NCBI RefSeq assembly: GCF_003286125.1
Contig: NZ_QMED01000005.1
Location: forward strand, 1-64,000
Direction of reading: 5' to 3'
Length of the DNA: 64,000 nt
DNA from: Algibacillus agarilyticus
GTDB lineage: Bacteria > Pseudomonadota > Gammaproteobacteria > Enterobacterales > Alteromonadaceae
Shown: positions 42,309 through 49,788 of the stretch, piece by piece
How the letters are laid out: each line of letters begins with the position of its first letter
Numbering within the stretch: position 1 is the first letter of the stretch
The notes under the pieces: model-generated
The model's database searches: none
Seen by the model: the letters and a program-made list of their open reading frames with translations, nothing else
What the model was told of the DNA's origin: nothing
Translations under genes and position numbers: made by a program

Positions 42309-43541
42309 ATGTACTCACACATAAAAAATAAATTCAAACTGGCTAGCGTCATGGGCTCTTTAATTATGTTAACTGCATGCGGCGTTGACACTGTTAGTCC
42401 ACCAACTGGCCAATCTAAAGCCGCTTTTTATGAGCAAAACCCTGAATTTTTAAATCCTCCGGAAAGTGATGAAAAAACAGAGCAAAAGTCAGAACCCGAT
42501 ATTGTCAAAGAGACCAGAGGCCAATCTTTAGTTGTCAATATAGATACACCTTCGCTACAAAGTGGTTTACTTGAAAACATTAGTCAAAAAGCGGTCAAAA
42601 TATATTTGCCACCTAACTATAATCACTCAGGTAAATCTTATCCTGTTACTTATGTGTTGGCTGGCTTCGGTTCGTCTGCGGCTATAATGTATGACTATAT
42701 GAATGTGTATGGACGCACTAACGAGTGGTTACTAGCCAACCCAAATAAAGAGATGATCATTGTTTTTATTGATGGTGTTAATGAACTGGGAGGATCTTTT
42801 TATACAAACTCGACTATCACTGGCGATTGGGAAGATTACATTACTGTTGATATCGTTAATTATATTGATAGCCAATATAGAACTATTTCTGATGCTCAAC
42901 ATCGTGGACTTGCAGGGCATTCAATGGGGGGATCAGGCGTTTTAACAATTGGCATGAATCGCCCTGATTTGTTTTCTCATCTGTATAGTATGAGCCCGGG
43001 TGTGTTTGAACCAGGTGCGTTTGAAAATCATCAAATAGCAACAAATCCGATAAAAGATAAAATACTTAAATTATTTACCGATATTGCTCAGCAATCAGAA
43101 GCGGATGCAGCTCAATCATACCGTTCTTTTATTGCCAGTAATAAAAATGACAATAACCTTATGTTTTCATTGGCGCATAGCAGCGCCTTTACCGATAAAA
43201 CAGAGCATCAAGCACCATATTTTAATTATATTTATGCGGCAGACGGCACGGTTAAGCAAAGCGCTTGGGATAGTATTGAGTCTGGTTTTGGTAATGTAGA
43301 AGATCGAATTGCGCTGAATGAAGCTAACTTTAAGGCGCTTAAAAACATCGTTTTAGATGTGGGCACAAATGATAACTATACTTGGATTATCCAAGGTACA
43401 AGGCACTTTTCAGATGTCCTAACCCAATATGGTATTGAGCATGATTTAAGAGAGCATACCGGTAACCATTCTAATCGTTTGCCTACGCGTTTCGCCTCTG
43501 ACCTGTTACCATTTTTTGCAGAATCCTTTGCAGCTAAATAA
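42309..43541 (+). CDS. Alpha/beta-hydrolase lipoprotein, EstD/esterase family
   Basis: 410 residues. Lipobox LTAC (Cys24) gives an envelope lipoprotein, and a spacer of 50 residues rich in Glu and Lys follows. The esterase domain, about 75-400, has KIYLPPNYNHSGKSYPVTYV, then RGLAGHSMGGSGVLTIGMNR (nucleophile Ser in GHSMGG), VLDVGTNDNYTWI (Asp) and HTGNHSNR (His). The family includes carbohydrate esterases and siderophore or peptide esterases. AAGGA precedes the ATG. It is the first gene of a unit with the serine hydrolase 18 bases downstream. Confidence 0.85.
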   Translation: MYSHIKNKFKLASVMGSLIMLTACGVDTVSPPTGQSKAAFYEQNPEFLNPPESDEKTEQKSEPDIVKETRGQSLVVNIDTPSLQSGLLENISQKAVKIYLPPNYNHSGKSYPVTYVLAGFGSSAAIMYDYMNVYGRTNEWLLANPNKEMIIVFIDGVNELGGSFYTNSTITGDWEDYITVDIVNYIDSQYRTISDAQHRGLAGHSMGGSGVLTIGMNRPDLFSHLYSMSPGVFEPGAFENHQIATNPIKDKILKLFTDIAQQSEADAAQSYRSFIASNKNDNNLMFSLAHSSAFTDKTEHQAPYFNYIYAADGTVKQSAWDSIESGFGNVEDRIALNEANFKALKNIVLDVGTNDNYTWIIQGTRHFSDVLTQYGIEHDLREHTGNHSNRLPTRFASDLLPFFAESFAAK

Positions 43542-43559
43542 TTAATAAGGTTCATTACA

Positions 43560-44741
43560 ATGACATTTCCTTCTATGTTTTCATACGTAGTAAAACAGTG
43601 GCAACGATATCTATCGTTGCCACTTATGGCTTTTAGTTTTGCGATATTATTGAGTATAGCCTGTAATAGTATTCATTCTAATACTGAAGCTAACCATCAA
43701 GCACAACAAGAAGCACAGCAAGAAGCACAGCAAGAAGCGGAAAAAAGTACGTCAACAGAAGTACAAAGTGAACTACTTGTTGTGACTGACAATGAACAAA
43801 CGTCTCAAAAATTAGAACAATACCTGACAGATAACGCTTTTAATGGCGCTGCATTAATTTTTGAAAATGACCAAATCACGCTAAATAAAGGTTTTGGTTT
43901 AGCTAATCGCGCAAAAGGTTATGACAATAATGCTGATACGGTATTTCGTTTAGGCTCTGTGACTAAACAAATAACAGCGACAGCGATCATGCTATTACAT
44001 CAACAAGGTAAACTTAATATAGTTGATACGATAGACCAATACATTCCGAGCTACCCCAATGGCGATCGCATCACAATAACCCACCTACTTCAACATACTG
44101 CAGGCATAAAAAATTACACCTCGTTTGCTAATTTTGGCACTATCATGCGTGACTATTATACAGCAGAGCGACTCATTGGTATTTTTAAAGATTTACCGCT
44201 GGAGTTTAATCCGGGTAGTGAAATGAGATATTCAAATTCTGGATATGCGCTACTCGGCTATTTAATTGAACAAGTCAGCGGATTACCCTACGCAGAGTTT
44301 GTTCAGCAAGAAATTTTCACCCCCCTTGGTATGACTAACAGTGGCTATGGAACTAATCAAATTGGTGATGACGCTATCGCACAAGGTTACGGTCAAACAG
44401 GAAACCAATCGATCACTATTGATATGTCGGTTCCTTTTTCTGCGGGGGCACTGGTGTCAACGGTCAATGACATGCACTTATGGATGCTGTCATTCAATCA
44501 GCAAATATTGCTGTCAGCTGAAAGCCAAGACATTATGTTTTCACCAGCACTAAATAACTATGGCTTTGGTTGGGATATTCGTGAACAAGATGGAATTTTA
44601 CTAAATCAGCATGGTGGTGCTATTAATGGTTTTAGCAGTTTTGTCGTACGTTACCCAACAAAAAATAAGCATGTTATTTTATTGAGTAATGAAGAAGGCG
44701 TTAACTTATACAAACTCATTCAAGGACTTGCAGCGCTATAA
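43560..44741 (+). CDS. Serine hydrolase of the class C beta-lactamase/DD-peptidase family
   Basis: 393 residues. The N-terminal hydrophobic segment ends in LLSIAC, a possible lipobox (Cys37 region). A (QQEA)n-rich linker follows. The penicillin-binding fold (about 90-390) shows S-x-x-K in RLGSVTKQITATAIML, Y-x-N in RYSNSGYALLGYLIEQ and the third motif as HGGAINGFSSF. Such proteins act on peptides, esters or beta-lactams; resistance cannot be claimed. It follows the esterase by 18 bases and is closed by a strong terminator. Confidence 0.85.
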   Translation: MTFPSMFSYVVKQWQRYLSLPLMAFSFAILLSIACNSIHSNTEANHQAQQEAQQEAQQEAEKSTSTEVQSELLVVTDNEQTSQKLEQYLTDNAFNGAALIFENDQITLNKGFGLANRAKGYDNNADTVFRLGSVTKQITATAIMLLHQQGKLNIVDTIDQYIPSYPNGDRITITHLLQHTAGIKNYTSFANFGTIMRDYYTAERLIGIFKDLPLEFNPGSEMRYSNSGYALLGYLIEQVSGLPYAEFVQQEIFTPLGMTNSGYGTNQIGDDAIAQGYGQTGNQSITIDMSVPFSAGALVSTVNDMHLWMLSFNQQILLSAESQDIMFSPALNNYGFGWDIREQDGILLNQHGGAINGFSSFVVRYPTKNKHVILLSNEEGVNLYKLIQGLAAL

Positions 44742-44752
44742 ACAAAAGCTAA

Positions 44753-44805
44753 CAAAAGGGAGGAATTGACTTAATCATCCTGTTTAAGTCTATTCCTCCC
44801 TTTTG
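44753..44805 (+). terminator. Terminator after the serine hydrolase gene
   Basis: AAAAGGGAGGAATTGACTTAA pairs over about 20 bases with TTTAAGTCTATTCCTCCCTT and is followed by TTGCTTTA. It is one of the longest stems in the window. Part of it is made of the end of a fossil GGDEF gene lying on the other strand. Confidence 0.8.
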
Positions 44806-44962
44806 CTTTATATAAGCCATGTTCAGCGCTTGGTATCGCATTTTTAATGCCTTTTTGGGGGTTAGCTGAGCTTATTCTCACGCTAATGCTTATTTGAACA
44901 AAAGTGTGTTGTTTGTCTTGAATTAAAGAAAATGTCTGGCCATGTGTTGCTTCACCGCTTAT
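44771..44962 (-). pseudogene. Fossil C-terminus of a GGDEF domain
   Basis: A start-less frame on the minus strand reads ISGEATHGQTFSLIQDKQHT, FVQISISVRISSANPQKG and then NAIPSAEHGLYKAKGRNR before a stop at 44771. This is the end of a diguanylate cyclase domain (SIS(I/V)G.(A/S)..., then the AD.ALY.AK..GRNR helix), with drift such as SVRIS for SIGIS. Upstream is a stop and no GGEEF motif, so only about 60 residues remain. Confidence 0.7.
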
Positions 44963-45021
44963 TTAACAGACATGCATATTTAATATCAATGCAAGACCAA
45001 GACCCGACAGTGCCGTTTATG

Positions 45022-45222
45022 GCACTGTATTTATGTACAAAATCTGTTCTTTTCTCCCCTATTCAAGGGAATGCGCAAGTTGCGCATTTTTATCGCTGAG
45101 AAGTTTTTTATCTGCAAATAAGCAATATAAATAGCAATGTGTTAGCGTATTTGTTAAAAACACAGTAAGTATGAAAATGCGCGCGGATTGAGCAGAAAAA
45201 TGCGCAAATCGCGCACTATTAA
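45022..45222 (+). repeat. AAGCGTT-type intergenic repeat, copy R3
   Basis: GCACTGTATTTATGTACAAA to CGCACTATTAA, matching R1 (2096-2300) nearly end to end, but closing with ATTAAATGT instead of ATTAAGCGTT. It holds the hairpins GCGCAAGTTGCGC and TGCGCAAATCGCGCA. It lies 30 bases before a small membrane-protein gene. Confidence 0.65.
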
Positions 45223-45252
45223 ATGTATATACCTAGGGAGAGTCTGAGTTAC

Positions 45253-45651
45253 ATGGACGTACTGAGTAAACTTCAAGAGAAAAATAAAATACACTCTCAG
45301 CAACAACGAAATGCAAGTTGGAGTACAGTTTGGATTTTCTGCCTGTTAAGCCCTTTACTTTTTAGCTATGCCTATGAATTTTATTTTTCAGTAATTAAGC
45401 TCAGAGAGTTGGAATTCGTTCCTCCATTTATTGTGTTAATTGGTTTATTAGGTTTTGGTTTACCTTTTGCTGCTATGGGTGACTTAATCCTTTTTAATCG
45501 TAAAGTTAAGCTGTTACTTTTACTAATCGCTGAGGCTTGGTTCACTTGGTTTTGGGTTGTCTCTCCATTATCTTGGTTAGCTTTCTTACCCTTAATACCT
45601 GCCTTTATCATATTGCAGGTACAGTTACCCAAAATAAAAGCTGGTAGTTAG
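45253..45651 (+). CDS. Small membrane protein of unknown function (cassette cargo)
   Basis: 132 residues from ATG 45253, which has AGGGAGA 12 bases upstream; an earlier ATG at 45223 has no ribosome site. Three or four membrane helices: STVWIFCLLSPLLFSYAYEF, FIVLIGLLGFGLPFAAMGD, LLLLLIAEAWFTWFWVV and WLAFLPLIPAFIILQVQLP. I do not recognise the family. It lies between repeat R3 and an attC-like site, the classic arrangement of an integron gene cassette. Confidence 0.6.
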   Translation: MDVLSKLQEKNKIHSQQQRNASWSTVWIFCLLSPLLFSYAYEFYFSVIKLRELEFVPPFIVLIGLLGFGLPFAAMGDLILFNRKVKLLLLLIAEAWFTWFWVVSPLSWLAFLPLIPAFIILQVQLPKIKAGS

Positions 45652-45657
45652 TCGGTA

Positions 45658-45752
45658 TATAAGCCACTCAAGCGGGACTAAAAGCAGTTCGCGACTTTCG
45701 CTCCGCTCGGTATTATAGCCAACAATTTTTAGCCCCTTAGTGGGTGTTGAGG
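45658..45752 (+). other. Integron attC-like recombination site
   Basis: Seven bases after the stop codon starts the arm CCACTcAAGcGGGaCTAAAA (45664-45683). Its partner (45727-45743, read on the other strand) is CCACTAAGGGGCTAAAA. The two pair fully except for three unpaired bases (lower case) in the first arm, and such extrahelical bases at fixed places are what integron integrases recognise in attC folded as a single strand. GTTGAGG (45746-45752) takes the place of the GTTRRRY core. The centre TTTCGCTCCGCTC resembles VCR-type attC. The outer left core is degenerate (TATAAG), so activity is uncertain. No intI gene is in the window. Confidence 0.75.
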
Positions 45753-45928
45753 CTGTAGAATTAATCAAAATGATAATTTTTATGGCTTTTTGTATGCGCA
45801 GAGAGTCGCTTTAAATGTGTTTTTCGCTCAATATGTCCTAGATTTCATACAGAAGTGCAATTTAGGGCTTAATTTTAATGATTTTTATGAGCTGTTTTTT
45901 CTAAAAGAGAAATTCTACAGGCTCGTTT

Positions 45929-46327
45929 ATGCCTTGGGTATTACGTTTGAAAAATAAAATTATATTTTCAACTATCATTTTTATTCTTATTGGACTTGTA
46001 ACCATTCCAATGTTGATTGGTACGACAGTTTGTCTAAAGTCCTCTAAAGCTAATTTTGACATCAAAAACTTAAGTAAATCTATTTCCATTTATTTCAAGA
46101 AAAATTCGAATCTACCAAGCTCTCTTTATTCATTAATAAGCCCCGATTACAATTTAAATCGTTTACCAATTGACCCTTGGGATAGTGAGTATAGCTACCA
46201 AGTCATAACGAAAAATAAATTCATGATTTGGAGTTCTGGTTCTGTAATACATAGTGATACTGCTATAGTTGCTGTTTACAGTAAAACAGAAGATGGTTTT
46301 GAACAAATGCTCCTTTATAACTTTTAG
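45929..46327 (+). CDS. GspG-like pseudopilin-type protein
   Basis: 132 residues. One N-terminal hydrophobic helix (about 12-32) is followed by a soluble part with DIKNLSKSISIYFKKNSNLP, LNRLPIDPWDSEYSYQ and KFMIWSSG. The pattern LP.DPW...Y.Y....FMIWS.G is that of the C-terminal half of GspG, the major type II secretion pseudopilin. The leader peptide and the Glu5 of a real pilin are not recognisable, so it is probably a stand-alone relative. It is the next small plus-strand gene after the attC-like site and is followed by repeat TAATCGGGTAGCC. Confidence 0.65.
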   Translation: MPWVLRLKNKIIFSTIIFILIGLVTIPMLIGTTVCLKSSKANFDIKNLSKSISIYFKKNSNLPSSLYSLISPDYNLNRLPIDPWDSEYSYQVITKNKFMIWSSGSVIHSDTAIVAVYSKTEDGFEQMLLYNF

Positions 46328-46335
46328 GCGGCATA

Positions 46336-46378
46336 TAATCGGGTAGCCAAGGGTATCTAACCCTCAACCCCCACAACA
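46336..46378 (+). repeat. TAATCGGGTAGCC repeat, copy 2
   Basis: TAATCGGGTAGCCAAGGGT with CTCAACCCCCACAACA, nearly identical to 4133-4173, and again directly behind a small same-strand gene. It continues into CCCTGCATGCGGCTCCGCAC, a GC-rich palindromic stretch absent from copy 1. Confidence 0.6.
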
Positions 46379-46926
46379 CCCTGCATGCGGCTCCGCACAC
46401 GACTATAGGGATATCGATTTAAAGGACATGCATATTTATTATCAAACACCCATGGAACACCCATGCAGGACAGTCTTTGATGTATTCTTCAGAAATAACA
46501 AAGGCTCCATCTAGGGAGCCTTCGCCAAGATATGATCTTAGATTCAGAACGTCATTACCGGGCACTGCCTCGACCTCTTAAAGGTTACGTGATGTCATGT
46601 CAAGAACATGTCTGCTACATCAATACTCAATATACTAAAGCAAGCACAAACGTCAACAACAAAAACGCTCTAAAATTATACTATCAATCCTTAGGCAGAA
46701 CATGGTAGATGAGCGCCGTAGTAAGCTAACATTTAGCATTCTTGCATCACGTAATGTGTGATCGCATAGTGCCTTGTTGAATTAAGCTGATGCCTGCGCC
46801 CAACTATAAATTGGTATGCTAAATGATTTAGGAAATTGTTTTTTAAAGGAAGCCAACATTTATAAGACCCGCATTAATACCTCGCATAATACCCCATTGA
46901 AAAACAGTGAGTATAATAAACAACGT
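46379..46926. other. Intergenic tract with a hairpin, no supported gene
   Basis: A GGCTCC/GGAGCC hairpin with five-base loop lies at 46500-46523 and reads as a terminator on the minus strand (followed by TTTGTTATTT), perhaps left by a lost gene. ACATGCATATTTATTATCAA at 46438 resembles 44974-44995. No convincing frame was found in either direction. Confidence 0.35.
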
Positions 46927-46956
46927 AAATGCCATTTGTTAACACAAATGGCATTT
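46927..46956. terminator. Terminator after the lipoprotein sulfatase gene
   Basis: AAATGCCATTTGTT and AACACAAATGGCATTT form a long stem with almost no loop, 34 bases beyond the sulfatase stop on the minus strand. The stem resembles the one at 35038-35070. Confidence 0.75.
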
Positions 46957-46989
46957 AGTTTATGCACGCGAATCAAAGGCTGGTTAATC

Positions 46990-48906
46990 TTATATTGCCG
47001 GTATTAAATGCGCCGGTATATTCAGTTTTTTATCGTCTGCCCCCACCGCAAAATCACTCAACGAGTATGTATTGGCTTGGCTCCAATCAGCTTCTATCCG
47101 TCTATCACCTAATACGATATTGCCTAATTTTTGTCTAAACCAATGAGCTAACGGTGCATGAGATTGATCATAAGCAATATTGTTTCGCTCAAGTGGATCG
47201 GTCGATAAATCATATAGTGTCATTTCAACTTGCTCTGCCGACGCTTGTAAAGCCCATTTTATATCGTGGCCTAGTTGCGCTGGCGTTAAATTGATATTGC
47301 TAAAAGGGCGTGTGCGCATTGAAAACCGAAAACGCTTGCTGTGCAAGTAGGCTCTAGGCCCCGAGATTATATTCACCTCACCCAATACATAGTCTCGTTT
47401 AGGTATATTTTGGTGCATCACATCAAACAAGCTGACACCATCTAAATAACTAAACGACGGTTGCTGTATATCAATATGGGCAGCACTCATGATGGTGGGC
47501 GCAAAATCAACAAACTCAACTAAATCATGATTAATCTGCTTAGCCGGCACGAGGTTTTTATCTGATGAAACCACAATAGCGGCGTTTGAGACTGACTGTT
47601 GCCACGGGCCAAATTTAGCCATGATACCTTGCTCGCCTAAATGCCAACCGTGATCACCTATGGTAAAAATAATAATGTATTCTTGATTATGTGCTTTGCT
47701 ATATTGCTTAAACGATTCAACCGCTTCGCCTATTAGCGCATCGCCGTATGCACAAAATGCATAATAATCTCGGATCGCTTGCTGTTTTTCTTCGACTGTT
47801 AGCGTGTCTGATTTCACCACTTCGTATAATTTAACCAGTTGTTTGGGTAACTTCGCTAGTTCCGTTTCTTTATCAAAAAGCGGTAATTTATATACTTTAT
47901 CTTTAAATTTATCTCTAAACGATTTTGGCGGTAAAACACCGGTGTGGGGTAAATGAAAACCTAAATTTATAAATTGCGCTCGACTACTATCGGCCCCTTT
48001 TGCATCTGCACCCCACGAGGTTTTAAAGGGTTGATTGGCATTGGCTAAATAATTTTTCATCTCTTTAACAATGTAAGCATCAACCGTTTCACCTGCCGGT
48101 TTAGGGTTAACACCGCCTATAATTAAATTTTTATTGCCGCCACGTGTATACGATCGCAATAGATCAAACTCGGCTGATACGGCATTTTTAGCGGCTATAT
48201 CTTCTGCGGTTAAATCAGCTTGGTGCCGCTTTAAAAAGTAAGATTTTTTAGGCCTGTCTGAATAAAGTACATTTTCAGTGTACCCTTGCATAACCGGTGA
48301 GCCATCAACCGTGCCATATAATGCTTTGGTGTAAATATCACCTAAACCGTTCGCTTGAATATCATGTTTAAAATGCACCTTATAATCATATAGGTTGGCA
48401 TCGTGAAACCCTTGCCCTGGGCCCCATTTATAAATATAGGCATCTTCTTTACCAAATACCGATGTCGCATAACCATGTTCACGCATTGTTTGCGACACGG
48501 TTGGCTTAACAAAATCTGGGTTTTGGTGCGTTAATTCAAAAGCATAATGACCATTTCTAAACGGATAACGACCCGAATGCATAGACCCACGTGAAGGCCC
48601 GCACACCGGTGAATTTGTAAAAGCCTGAGTAAATAACACGCCTTCTGCCGCTAACTTATCTACATTAGGCGATTCGACATGACCGATAGGGCTAGCTGAT
48701 TGACCATAAACAGCGCGATTATAGGCCGCGATAGAATCCGGTCGCTGATCATCGGTAATGATCCACAATATATTGGGCTGAGCCTTTGATGTGTCATCAG
48801 CTTTAAAATCGCTTTGCTGCTCATTATGATTTGAGCAACCGGCTAATAATAAAAAACTAATAACACCTAAGCCCCCAGCTATAAATCTGTTGATATTAAA
48901 AATCAT
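46990..48906 (-). CDS. Type I sulfatase, lipoprotein (iduronate-2-sulfatase-like)
   Basis: 638 residues with lipobox LLAGC (Cys24), so envelope-anchored. [19 protein letters not shown] gives the metal aspartates and [15 protein letters not shown] the formylglycine signature (C-x-P-S-R). GKEDAYIYK and [14 protein letters not shown] are further active-site blocks. The DDQR start and GDHGWHLGE are typical of the iduronate-2-sulfatase-like S1 subfamilies common in red-algal polysaccharide loci. It is divergent from the ECF sigma gene at 49225, a placement that makes it a candidate target of that sigma factor. The maturation enzyme is not in the window. Confidence 0.88.
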   Translation of the reverse strand: MIFNINRFIAGGLGVISFLLLAGCSNHNEQQSDFKADDTSKAQPNILWIITDDQRPDSIAAYNRAVYGQSASPIGHVESPNVDKLAAEGVLFTQAFTNSPVCGPSRGSMHSGRYPFRNGHYAFELTHQNPDFVKPTVSQTMREHGYATSVFGKEDAYIYKWGPGQGFHDANLYDYKVHFKHDIQANGLGDIYTKALYGTVDGSPVMQGYTENVLYSDRPKKSYFLKRHQADLTAEDIAAKNAVSAEFDLLRSYTRGGNKNLIIGGVNPKPAGETVDAYIVKEMKNYLANANQPFKTSWGADAKGADSSRAQFINLGFHLPHTGVLPPKSFRDKFKDKVYKLPLFDKETELAKLPKQLVKLYEVVKSDTLTVEEKQQAIRDYYAFCAYGDALIGEAVESFKQYSKAHNQEYIIIFTIGDHGWHLGEQGIMAKFGPWQQSVSNAAIVVSSDKNLVPAKQINHDLVEFVDFAPTIMSAAHIDIQQPSFSYLDGVSLFDVMHQNIPKRDYVLGEVNIISGPRAYLHSKRFRFSMRTRPFSNINLTPAQLGHDIKWALQASAEQVEMTLYDLSTDPLERNNIAYDQSHAPLAHWFRQKLGNIVLGDRRIEADWSQANTYSLSDFAVGADDKKLNIPAHLIPAI

Positions 48907-49224
48907 TATATATTTAAACCTTTATTTAAATTTATTTTTTTAGGCAACACATATACCTACTCTAGATTTAATAAGCCCAACTTCATGTGTTTATTTAACA
49001 GACGTTTAGCTAGAAAACTTATTTATCTATCAACCTTATGTAAACACCTCATTCACCTGACACATTTAGTTAACAATAAACATTAAGAAATAAATTAATC
49101 GAGGTTAAAACCTATTTTGGCGCGTTTATCTGCCATACAAATAATTATTTATCATTAAGTGTGTCAATTAACTTCTATATTTACATTAAGTATTAAATGC
49201 AAAAAATGGCGATAGAGGTAATAC
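48907..49224. promoter_or_regulatory. Divergent promoter region, sulfatase and ECF sigma genes
   Basis: 318 bases between divergent genes. GAGG six bases before the GTG at 49225 is the ribosome site of the sigma gene. The DNA is AT-rich, with several GTTAAC and TTAACA words. I could not fix an ECF-type -35 (AAC-containing) and -10 pair with confidence, though several AAC words occur. Confidence 0.4.
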
Positions 49225-49788
49225 GTGATCGAAGAAAACGAGTTAGCATTAATAGAAAAAGCGCAACAGAATGATCTAGAGGCATTTTCGCAACTGATCC
49301 GTTTGCATGAGCGCGAAGTACGAATATGCTTGGCCGCTCGTTTAGATTCTTATCATGAAGCCGAAGATTTAGCTCAAGAAACATTTATTGTTGCCCATCG
49401 ACGTATTAGCGAGTTTTCACCGCAAAAGCCGATCAAGTATTGGTTTAGAGCTATCGCGATTAATTTATTAAGTAACCAAAAAAGAAAAAAATACCCGATT
49501 GCCATCGGCAGCAGCCACGATCTTGAAAACTTATTGAACGACAAAATAGAAAACCATTTAACCGAACATAATGAAAGTAATGTAGCCTCGGCATTAAATA
49601 ATTGCATTGCCAACTTAAGTGATAATTTAAAAAAACTCGTGAATCAACACTACAACGAAGAATATACAGTAGGTGAGTTAACCGAGTTATACGGAGTTAA
49701 ACACTCGACATTAACCATGCGTTTGCATCGAGTGCGCGATAAATTGCGTCAATGTATTAACGCGAAGTTAGCATCGAGTAACACATGA
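49225..49788 (+). CDS. ECF-type RNA polymerase sigma factor
   Basis: 187 residues from GTG 49225 (GAGG upstream). Region 2 about 10-75 (LEAFSQLIRLHEREVRICL, HEAEDLAQETFIVAHRR with the sigma2 DLAQETF core), region 4 about 118-170 (CIANLSDNLKKLVNQHYNEE, TVGELTELYGVKHSTLTMRL, HRVRDKL). Its stop overlaps the next start by four bases (ATGA), so the partner gene is its likely anti-sigma factor. ECF factors of this organisation switch on envelope or substrate-uptake genes in response to an outside signal. Confidence 0.92.
   Translation: MIEENELALIEKAQQNDLEAFSQLIRLHEREVRICLAARLDSYHEAEDLAQETFIVAHRRISEFSPQKPIKYWFRAIAINLLSNQKRKKYPIAIGSSHDLENLLNDKIENHLTEHNESNVASALNNCIANLSDNLKKLVNQHYNEEYTVGELTELYGVKHSTLTMRLHRVRDKLRQCINAKLASSNT

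Noticed and set aside
43560-44741. Beta-lactam resistance gene
   Set aside because: The family motifs are there, but the family is broad (peptidases, esterases), and nothing in the sequence shows hydrolysis of beta-lactams.
46816-47007. 63-codon plus-strand frame overlapping the sulfatase end
   Set aside because: It crosses the terminator hairpin and runs into the sulfatase gene in antisense, with no recognisable motif.
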